The translations under genes and the position numbers were made by a program. Below are positions 1 to 12,000 of a stretch of 64,000 bases of DNA, one piece after another. Location of the stretch: the NCBI GenBank assembly GCA_030544215.1, contig JARZZO010000013.1, forward strand, positions 40,373,196 through 40,437,195, in the 5' to 3' direction. The notes under the pieces are model-generated. The model worked only from the letters and a program-made list of their open reading frames with translations. It searched no databases and had not been told where the DNA came from. Position 1 is the stretch's first letter. Each line of letters starts with the position of its first letter. The stretch is from Zantedeschia hybrid cultivar (Eukaryota; Streptophyta; Magnoliopsida; Alismatales; Araceae).

Positions 1-3000
1 ATTCATGCGCGACTGTGTTCCCTCACCACTTTTGGATGACTTCTTGCTGCCAACTGAGTCATCTCCTTGGTCATCAGCAGCTTTACCACCCGGGGGTGTA
101 TGTCGTGGAGGTGCAGGCCCAGATGACCAGGAATTCCCTTCAGTCCTTGAAATACAATTGCAATGTTAACCAAAATGTTTCAACCACTATAACACCAAAA
201 TTGGAATTTTAACCCAAGGCATGAAGATTAAATGAGGTGATTTAAATGCCAATGCACTTACTGGAGACTATTTATGTGCTTCAATTCATCTGGAACCCAT
301 CCAGTAAACTGGTTGTTCTGAACATTCCTGGAAGATCAACAGAGAGTAACCTTAACCATAAAGTTAAGGCATCCAAAGTATAAATTCAATGAATAGCTTT
401 TGGTGGTTACTAAAAGCCAATTTTTGTTTAAACTTGCATTATCAGGAAGTGGGCACCAAAATTTTTGAAGTATCAAAGTTCAAATGCTTTAGAAATGTAA
501 TAATATGCCAGTAGTTCTTCAGTCAATATTAGAGTATCTCAACCATTTATCTATTAATAATGCATATGATCTCGGCTGCATGTAGCACTTACAGTTCCTC
601 AAGGGGCAGAGTTGCAAGAACATCAATTGGTCCAGTAAATTGGTTATTCTGCAAACGCCTGGAGAAAGTCATCATCACTATATGTCAAAAGACATGATCA
701 CTATATGTCAAAATAACCTAAAAGACAGAAAAATATGAATAAGTGTCTCCTTACAAAGTTCTAATGCTTGAGAGGGATCCAAAACTCTCGGGCAGATTAC
801 CTGTCAAATGGTTGTATGAAAGATCCCTGATGTCAAACCATGAGCTTATTAGTGAAAAAATAAGGTGCATTTTCATGAATGGAATTTTAGTAGTCAAACA
901 AGAATACAAGATAAAAGGATGAACTGCAATATCAAAAGCCCTTGTCTTGGTGCAAATTTAATTGAACCCCATGCACCAAACTAAAGTCTACAATGTAGCA
1001 TGGAATGCAGGATCCACTGATCTTGACCAGATTCAGCCGATCCCGATCAGGATAGGTGATGGTCTATCTGATTTTAGGCCATAAAACTGATCCCAACCAA
1101 AAAAAATTAAAATAAAAAATCAACAAAAAGTATTAAAAAGGAAAGATGCATTGGGATCGGTCCAACACTGGCTAAGAAGGACTGAATTGGACTAAAATTG
1201 GCTCAATCGGACCTGGATTAGCTGATTCCCTTGCAAATTGGCAGATCCTGCCGATTTGTTTTGAGTAAAAAATGGTGAAATCTTATAGAAACACCCTTAC
1301 ATAGTTTTATAAATACTTTTAGATTTATAAATATACTCTTTTAATTTTTAAAGTAGATTGGACCCATTCCCTTGGATCGGCCGATCCAGTAGATCTGATC
1401 CAATCTAGATCAGGGAGTACATAGTCTAGGTGTCCAATCCAATTCTGAATTACTTGCAATGTAGGACCAATTCAAATGATTCTTGTTCTTTGGTATATCA
1501 AAGAAGGCATCACCCAACGACTTCCACAAAAGACAACAATGAACAACATCAAAATATCTACTACTATACAAAGATACTATCATATGGCAACTAATTAAGG
1601 ATATACAATGAGTTGAATGGCATAATTAAGATCATTCTTGAAGAAATGGATAAAGGGCCCAAACTCGTAACTCATGCACTTTTCTTAGTACCTTTGTTAT
1701 AATCCACAAAATAAGTGGAATCCTCTGTTACAAAAGTTATGGATCATGCACTACATATTCATCTCATAGGGCTGTCAGTGGAGTGAATATGGAGCGGATG
1801 TCACAATATCCAACTCCACTCCATTTAGCATTATCTGAGTATTAGATTCTGGATATTATCCGACGGATATTAAATTTTCCTATCCGATATGACTCCACTG
1901 AATAATATTCAAATTTGGATAATAATCTGAATATCTGATTATTTCAAATTTGACCTATAATGTAATGACCTATAAAATTTATTCTTGTAAAGTATAGCCT
2001 ATAAGCACCATGTATATATTTTAAATTAATAAATGCTCAAGTTGTAAATATCAAGATACATTTTAAATCACTCAAATACTTCATTAAATATACCTTAGGT
2101 AATAACAAAAATATGAGTTAGATGATTTATCTAAATAAGTAAATTTACTAAAAAAATAAATTCACGATAAATTTTGTCATATCGCTCCACATATTTATTA
2201 AACATACTTCAGATATCAAATAGGTTATTTAAATATAGAAAAATTACTAAAACTAGAAGAACTTATCAAAAGACAGTCATTTGGATACAATGAGAGTGGA
2301 TGTCTATTTTCCATTTCCGCATCAGATGATTAAATTGATATTTGGATATATCGATCAGATGTTTTAAGCGGATGAATATCCAACTAATCGGATGCAAATG
2401 AAGATTGGATTCAGATATCATCTGGATCCGTTGACAGCCCTATCATCTTGTATCTTGAAAATGATTTAAACACATCATGTTACGTGAGTAAAAAGAACAA
2501 ACAAAATTAATCACTCTAAAGAATAGGTTAATGTAACAATGTAAAGCATAATTATAAGCAGGCATGAACCTTATAGTGATGTCACATTTTATTCTTTTGG
2601 CCACTGAAATAAACAACATTCTTTGATGACAAGAGATAATAGAAATGTCTTTATAACTCCATTCTCGTTTTGCTTCCTCTAGTCATTTCCTATGTTTAAC
2701 ATATTAATCTAGAAATGGGTAAAATTTAGAAATTAAAATTCATTGGCTTAGCAGTTCTTTTGACATGATCAGCTTCTGGTTTAACCAGTACCGCTCATCT
2801 AGTACCTTGGTTGCAACAACTCAGCTGCATACGTATGGTTTGGTCATTGCAACTCGAGATAAGATTACACAATTGGATGGAAATATGGGATGCAGTCTCA
2901 TCACATCCAATTAGTTTAAGAAAAAAGTATATAGAAAAAGTCTACCAGCAATGTGGTTGTTGACTTACATCACAGAAAGTTTAGAAAGCTTTCCAAACAT

Positions 3001-6000
3001 GTCAGTCAACTGGCCACTTAGTTGATTATGTGCAAGATCTCTGCATTGCAAGAAAGAATTGCTTATGAGCAAGAAGCAATAGCAGAAAATGCTCTAAGAA
3101 TCAAAGAAAGCACCTATGCTTACAGATATTTAAGGCCAGTCATCTGTGAAATTGAATAAGGCACACCACCGGTAAAGCTATTCCCAGCAAGGTTTCTGAA
3201 AATGTAATAATTAAGATTAGTAATCTTTGAGATTAAATACTATAACACAGACATTGGAGTCTTTTCTAGCAAATGTCATTTCCACAACATACATGTGTTG
3301 ATTAAGCTGCAAGGTCCAATAAAGATCTAAACACAGTCAAAAGCATAATATAATATGATTCAAAGGCGGAAAGAACATCACCTAAAATAAACCAGAGCTT
3401 TTGATATTTAACTTACATATGAATTGCATTTGGGGGAAGCTGGTATGGAATATCCCCCTGAAGATTGTTCTTGCTCAAATCACTGTATAAGACGGAGAGA
3501 GTGAATCGTAATGTGTTGCAAATTTCTTCTGAAAAAGCAAAGAAAATATGAATAGAATTAAATGTATCGTTGACCTAAAATATTACTCACAAGTATGTTA
3601 CTGAGGTCAAGCTTGACAGCTGGTAACCCATTGACCCAGTCAGTCCAAGACCTGACAAACTGCTGCTCGATTCAAAGAAAATGTATGAAATTTCAGTGAC
3701 TTCTGTTCAAGGCATTGAAACATGAATGATAATCACCTGAGAAAAAACATTGAGGAAAATAAAGACAATTGTTTGATGACAAGGAACCCTGTAAGGGGAA
3801 ACAAGACCTGGGCAAACCCTTAGGTTCTAGGGGGAAAAAGGGACAGACAAATAGCCTCTACGAGCGAGTTGGGGTGATAAGAAATGCCATGCAAACAAGG
3901 TGCTTGTAGTGCTTAATCTCCCGGTATTATGAGTTGAGGAAGGAGGGAAAGAGTAGACCACACACAAAAGTACAGAGATTGTATGCAATAGAAGTAAAGA
4001 AAACTTTGAGAGACCAGTTGCCTCTGAAGCAGCTTTACAAATGCTGACTACAGAGATACAAAAGGAAGTGAAGCTTCTGGTAGGACTCAGTCTCATAAAA
4101 TTTATGCTAGCCATAGGCATCAAAACAAGGTTTTCGTTCATTAAGAGGCATGGATATATGCCTATTATTTTAGTTGATTACCAAAACAGGGGGGACCACA
4201 TTGGACAATACTGAATTTGATTCTTCTGCATAGTCCGGGGCCGGCCACCGCAGAGCAGCAGGGCATAACCCATCTGGCACCATTCCCAGACCTAGCTGTA
4301 GAGTGTAGACAGGCGGGCATTCATCGACAGAAACAGCATGCTCATATTAAAGCGTTAAAAAATGAATGGGATCACAATCTCTATGGTTACGGAAGAATAT
4401 TTCAAAGGTGCCTGTGTTCTTGTGGCTGCAAGTTAGCCAGTAAGAACTCACCCGTTGCCATCTATTAAGAGGTTAGCAAGTTCTCTGTCATAAGTTGGTT
4501 AATATAATTTTCTAAACATATGTTCTCTATAACAAGTCAGTCACTAGAATTCTTGAACTATAGCTTTCTTGGGTATTTTAAGATGATCCTTTGGAATTGT
4601 TAACAGTTGCCCTATTATCTAAGTTAAAGGAATAATTATTATATTCTAACAGTTGATCATAGCCTATTAGCACAACCAAATAAAAATATGAAAATAAGAA
4701 AAAGATTACATTTCTGTCACTGATGTCCCTGAACACTTAATTCCTTTCCAACTTTGGCCACAAGGGTCTCCCTTATTTGATGTCCAACCAGTCAGCATGG
4801 AAGGAGAATTTAGGCTGCTGTACATCACATTAAGGGTAGAAACTGTAAACATAAACAAAATGAATTAGGAATTTATGAGAACAGAGAAACAGACAACTAT
4901 AGAAACTGAAAAACATGCACATTGGAATTGAGTAACATAGAAACAGTTTTAGTAGCTCAAGTCTCAACAAGTTTTCTTGCTTTGTCTTAGACTTATTTAA
5001 TTGTTAAAAATGATTTTTGGCATAAAAGTATGCTATATGATTAAGTAGTGTTTGCTAGGCAGAACAAAATGAAAAACAAAGATGTGTTGAGGTTAAACCA
5101 TGAAGACCTGTCTGGCCCAAAATCATCCTTACTGGTGCCTACTTTTCATTCACTCTGTGTTTGACCTCTATAGATCTCCTTAGCTAGGCATATTGCCTAC
5201 CTAACTAGGAGATGGTGGAATGATCAAGTGAATAAGTCACATAAGTGGAGTAAAAAGGTTTGACCCATATGAAATATAAAACTGGAAATGACACATTGGT
5301 CTTTAAATGTTGGCTTTCATTCCAAGTTACTGTGGCATGGGTACCATCCGTAATGGTGACCTTCTCCTGTCCAGAACTCAAAGAATATGAAGTAAAGAGA
5401 GAAAAGATATTAATCATGTGATCTGTAGCACCTGAGTCAATGATCCAAGGGTTATTGGGGGAAGCAAAGTGAGTCACACTAAAGACTGCCCCAGCAATAC
5501 CTGGTGTAGAGGTAGTGGATGAAGACGTGCCAAGCTGAGAGAAGATCCGTTGAAGGTGCAGAATATCACCAGAAGAGAGAGCAGACACTTGTGGAGTAGT
5601 GAACCCACCATCCAGAGAGGGTCTGGAAGGGTCATATGGGCCTTGATTGAAGGCTACATTGCACTTTGCTTGCTGTCCACTTTTAGAATTTTTGAGTTTC
5701 AGCGACTTCTTATCAGGGTAAAGGTCCTAACACTTGTCTACATTATAGGTCCTTCCCACAGTGTGAACAGTGTCGTCTTATCTTTCCTTTCTCTTTTCTT
5801 TGACCAGTAGCACTCTTTACACGCTTGGAATAGGCACTAGCAAGTGCAAACGACTCTACTAGGTCGCAGTTACCAACTGTGATAATACCACCACTTATTG
5901 CCTTCTTTCACCCCTCCTCTCGCAGCACCTTGCGATACACTTGTTCAAAGGATGTCAGGAGGTCAATACTAAGTATGTGAGCTCTTAAGCTCTTATACTC

Positions 6001-9000
6001 AGAAGTGAGACCAGCAAGAAATTTGAAGATGCGGTTCTACTCCATATGTTGCAAATAGACCCTTTGATCTTCAATACAAGCCCAACTGTATGTAGAGTAG
6101 TAGTCTAACTCCTCTCACTTACTTTTTAGTAAACCAAAGTAAGTGGTAACACCAGTACTACCCTATTTCAACTCCTGTATATCAGTTGTCAATTGATATA
6201 TGCGAGAGAAATCTTACTTTTGGCCATACATTAAGATCAAAATATCCCACATCTCCCTTGTTGTCCTCTTCAATCATGATTAGTTGCTGGATCTTTAGAC
6301 TTACAGAGTTGAGAATCCATCCCATAACCAAGTTGTTCTCCTGCTCCCACCTAGCATAGGTGGGATCCTCATCCTTACAGAGGTAGCACTCCTCTATCAC
6401 ACGCCCCAACATGCGATGATAAGTGTAATAGTTGGGTTCATTTGCTTTCCCAACTTCTTCTAGCCTCTTCGGCTCCGACAACACTAATAGATTTGTTTGG
6501 ATGCATGTTTCAAATAACTTCTTTATGTGCTACCTGGCAAAGGAATATGGCCTTCTCATTTTTTCATTAAGAGAGGAGGATGACCCTTTCTCATCTCTTC
6601 TTCTGCTAGGTGTCGAGGTGTTGGAGTTGCCTTTGCCCTCCACTTTTTTTCTAGAGTTGAAGCAAAATTGACTGCATTAATTTCCTTCACATTAGATTGT
6701 CGTTCTTTTGGATCCTTCCCCTTGTTAAATGTCAAGGTTGGATTCTCGGCAAAAAACATTACGATTTTCAACGTAATATTATTGAACTGGTCAAAGTTCA
6801 TGACATTCGCTCTAATCAACTTCTCATTGATTTCTAGCTTCAGGTCTCTCTTACATAATTTCATTGCATATTCATGAACCGACGGATTATCACACTTCAT
6901 ATTGAGGTTTTGCCACTTTTTAGTGTAGTCTACAACATACTCATTCTTTCCTTGTTTCAATGTGACAAGCTCCATGATTGTGACTTTCCGCTCTAACACC
7001 TTAAAACGGTCTAAGAAGTTCTTCTGCATCTCTTCCCAGTTATTGATAGTATTTGGCTTCAACTTGGCATGCCACTGGAATGCAGTACCAGTAAGTGAAG
7101 TAGAGAAGTACCTTAATAAGTACGACTCATTAGTTGTCAGCTCTCCCAAATCACTCATGCAGTGAGCAATATGTTCTAAGGCAAACCCTTCCCTATCATA
7201 TCTAGTGAACTTGGGAGTTTTATATGACTCGGTGGGAACTTCTTTAACAAGTAGCGAACCGAGAATGGCACCTTATGCAAGTCAAAGGTACTTATTCCTT
7301 CACCATGTTCTGCCATCTTCGCCTCCACAATCTACTCAATTAAGTGCTTCTACAATGCCACGGCATCTTCTGCAGATGCATGTGACTGTTCAGCATTATG
7401 ATTTAGCTCTTCATCCCTAACTTCCTAGACATCACTTAGGGTGAAATTCACTTCGGCAGCTTGGGGTCTTATTGCTGCAACAGCTACAATATTAGCAGGG
7501 ACAACTCTTGGGGGAGGCTCATTTGTTGAAGGTGCTTATGACATCTTTTGTTGCTCTTCCCATTTTTGCATAAAGCCTAGGAGTCAGACCTTAAGTTGTT
7601 GGTTTTCCAACCTCATTTCTTCCATGGTCTATGGTTGGACTTGATTTGGAGGTTGGTCAGAATTACGCCCATTATTTTGAGCATTTGCCCCGTCTTCTCC
7701 TTTTATGGCGTTAACACCGTCATTCTGGGACTTATCTGAATTTCTTTGGCTTAGCCAACGAATGGCCTACTCCATATGACGAGTTATCGGCCCATCTCCT
7801 TGTGTTATGTCGGCAACTTCTATGGGTCATCTGGAAGATATGATTGTCAGTTGTTGGTGTTGGGAGGTATAGTAGGTGTAGACATGAATGTTGTCACCTG
7901 TTATCTTGGTGGTTCTTCTTCTCTTCTGAGTTGGATGTGGAGGCAGAGGTCCTTAACTAAATTTGCTTCTTTGTCTTGTAGGCTCCTTTCCTCTTTTGAC
8001 CTCATGGGGACCGAGGTCGAACAATTGGATCACCAATTTGCCGTTCCTGCTCCATGGGTTGTGGGGAGTATTGCTTGGCCAAGGCAGCCTTAACCTAGTA
8101 TATTTTGCGGGATTCTTCTTTTGTCACCCACATTTTCTTCAAGTAGAGATTTATGTCTTCCACTGGGTTGCCCCCTACTCAGGGTACAAAGAATTTGGTC
8201 TTTTACTTTTGCGTTTAGAGAATAAAGGCCTTTGCAGTTCACTTCTTTGGAAGCTTTAGGTAATATCCCAAATCGATTCTTCATAGGAACCGTTGGGACG
8301 TATAGATGTTTAGGGATGATCGGTTCCCTGCTATCTAGACAGATACAGAGATTGCCTACCAGGAATGTCTTTCTCATCTTGGACGAGTTTGCGACTGGAC
8401 TCTTCTTGTACACTTTCCAACCTTGCCTCCTATTAGATGAGGAAGATGGTGAGATATTGATAGTATAGACATTGACGACCAGAGTGGACCTTCCATTGGG
8501 GATATCTTTCTTGGCGCAAGATGCACACCTCTTCTTCTTTGGTTCTATAGTAGATTTAGGAGCTGCGATGACTCCCAAGAAGTAAAGGGATCCCACAACA
8601 GCAAGAAAGTCACCAAAGCATATCAGCATTGAAAGGTATTTGTATCTGGCATAGTTGGCAACCACGAGGGGAGCATAGGACAGCTTGCAGGCTATTGCTC
8701 TTCCTATTTGGTACACGAACAAACCTACATAAAGTAGGGCAGGGTTAGTGAGGGCATTACTAGATAGAGAGATGAAGGGAAGGAGAGGGACGTGCCATCA
8801 GTGGGAGACATGAGGGAGATCGGACCCTTATGCTACAATTAAATTGCATTTAGATTAGACCTTGAGAACTTAAGATGAGTCCTCAAGAAATCTAACACAT
8901 TGGATCTAGTGTGTGATTCATTAACTTGACCTCTCCCTACTGACCTCGGTCAGTGTTAATTACGTTAATCAAATGATTGACCACCCATAATTAACTGTCG

Positions 9001-12000
9001 GATGATGCCCATTAAATAAAATTGTACACTAACGCAATGCAAAGGGCAACTTTAAATCCATTAGTCGGACTATGATGAAATTAACTTATATCCTTTTATA
9101 TGCCTTTGTACCATTAAAAGATACACATTAACACAATGTGCCTATCAAATTCCTTAAACGATAATAGTTTGGAGCTTCAAAACGATTATTGAAGTGAACA
9201 TGGCTCACTACCCTTTAAGCATCCTTAAGGGCATAACCTTTCAATGGGCCATATGAATCATACTAATATCCTATTAAGCATCATTTTTTACTTAAAGGAC
9301 GTTAATATGTCCACTTTAGAGCCACAAAGTGTCTTTTAGAATCCTTTAAAAGAATGTCCTTTAATATCCTAATGAACCATACCAATTATCCTTTAAGCAT
9401 TCTTTAGTCTAATGGATATTAATAGGTTCAATTAGGATCCATTAAGAATCAAGGATAATGTGCCCTATTAAGTCCAATTGAGTGCCCTTTAATATAATTT
9501 CCTTAATGATTCTAAGCGAAATATACTTATGGCCCATTAAGTATCCTTTAGACTAATGGGTTTTTAGTCAGTTTCCTTAAGACCCATTAAGGATCCAAAA
9601 ATATGATCCAATTAAAGGTTCACTTTAATTGGGCAAGTCCAAACAAGGCCCAATGGGTTTTATTAAAGGGGTCCAATTAAATGTTCTTTCAATAATTTCC
9701 ATGAATCCATAAGTTTCATTTAGACAAAACACGGACAAAGATCAACATGATAGGGTCCACTAAAGTCTATTTCTTTGATTTAATTAATGGAACATGCTCA
9801 CCACTTAATCAAGAAGTACAATATGCAAGGCTAAAGAAAGTATGAGTCATTACATAAAATGCAAAGTCCAAGAAAGCATGGACTTGCACAAAGTACAAAA
9901 CCTAAAAAAAGATGGATATGCACAAAAGATCACTCAAGAAATTATGAGTGTACCCCCTAACAAGCTCAAGAAAACATGAGCTTGGTATTGCCTTGGACTC
10001 TTGGATTGGGCAGCACTTCGTGTCAAAACGTGTTCCTGCAGCAGCCCCCCTTTAAGGGGTATTTATAGGGCTTTAGGAGAGCCAACCGGGGGGAGCATCG
10101 GTATCACCCCCCATTGGGAGAGCCAACCGGGGGGAGCATCGGTATCACCCCCCATTGATAACTTTTCCTCCTCTGTTTTTTTTGAATTTTATTAAAGAGA
10201 GAGAGAGATTAAGTGAAATAAAGAGAGAGGGGGATGGGCTAGTGGCACCCCCCCCCCCCACCAACAGGGGGTGCAACCAGTTGGGGGTGTGACCGGTGGG
10301 TACCCCCACCGGTCAATTATCTCTCTTCTTCCCTTTTTTTCTTTTCTTCTTTCTCTCTCTCTCTCTTTTTGTAGGGGGGAGGGGAGGGGGGAGAGGTTGA
10401 CCGATGGCACCCCCCCCCCCCCCAACTGGTTGCTTTCTCTCTCTTCCTTCATGTTTTCACCCGCCCCCCCAACCAGTGGGGGGGTCCAAGTGGAACCGGT
10501 GGGTATCACCCCCTCATTTTTATGTTTATGCCCATGCAGGTGGGGGGAGGGGTCCTTTTATTTATTTTCTTTCCTTCCTTCTTTCTTTTTTGTATTTGTA
10601 CTCAAGTGGTGGGGGTTTGCCACCTTTTCTCCTTCATTAAAAGAATTTGTTAAACAAGGGACTAGAGAGAAGAAGAGAAGACTCCCTAAGCACCAATGAC
10701 TAAGTGGCTAACGAGCAAGAGTACAACTGACAAGGAGATCGGCTAGACAGCACTCGGAATAGGATGCACTAGATTGGGAGAGCCAACTACATCTTGATGC
10801 GGAGGAGGGCAACGAGAGGTGGGGGGAGGAATTCGGTTAGCCGAGCAATTTGTTGGGGGGAGGGGATAGGGAGCTTCGAGCAGGCCACAGGTAGAGCCAG
10901 GTTTGAGGTTACGAGGTAAAGGACAGGGATGGGATGGGGGTGGCCTCAAGCGGATGGGGACGGGGTGGGAGGGGCCTCTTGCAGATGGTGGTGGCGGGGC
11001 GATACGTTGGGCATTGGCGATGAAAGAGCAAACGGGCGGCGAGGAATAGCTGCAATACGGTGGGGCGGCAGTAATGGCAATGGCAGAGGGAGGCGTCATC
11101 TGGAGCTAACCCGTTCTAATACCATGTTGGGAAAAATATAATGACTTGTCTATTCTTAAGGAGCAATGCCCCTTATGTAGAGTTTACACATGATAGCTTG
11201 TCTTGCAAGTTTAACGTAAGCACACCCACATACTAATATAGTCTAGCATCTAACAATTTCCATCCCTCTCTCATCTCCATCACCAATAGTTTCTTCTATC
11301 CATTGGCAGATGTAGGATATGTCCTTGTAGCAAAGACAAATGCCACTAAGCTAAGCAATCTCATATTTGTCAACGCTTCTTCTAAAGGAGGTGACCACTG
11401 ACCAGCCTTATCTGCTATCATCTTGATTAAACACATCAACTAAAGAGGCCTGGAAATGACTTTGTCAAGAGTCAGTTGTTACACCATTTATCTTGTCAAA
11501 ATAGAAACATTTGCCCATCATGGAATGAGATGCATACTCCTAAATGGAGCACACTTTTTCTGCTAAGGATGCCTTTCCATAGGCTTGGGACATTGAACAA
11601 GGTAGATTGTGTGAGACTCGCTATTGGTTGTTTTGACTAGTCAAGCTTCTCCCTTCTCTCCTTTTCTTCAACTTCTCTTTCTTATTATTTTCTTTTATTC
11701 AATAGTCCCACACTCTACAACGCCAATAGTACTTCCATTTGATGGTTACACATAAACCCCACCCTTTCATCCCCATTCTCCCCTTCTCTCCTCTCTCTTT
11801 CTCTCTCCTATAGATGGACGACAAAAAATGTGCCAATAGGTTGAAGGGAGAGGGGGTTGAGACCCACTACTAGCTGTTTTTTCCTAGTCAAGCTTCTCCC
11901 TTCTCTCCTTCTTTTTTATTATTATTCTCTTTGGTTCAATAGTCTCACAGTGTATATCACCTAAGGTACCTCTGTTCGATGATCTCCAAGCATAAACCCC

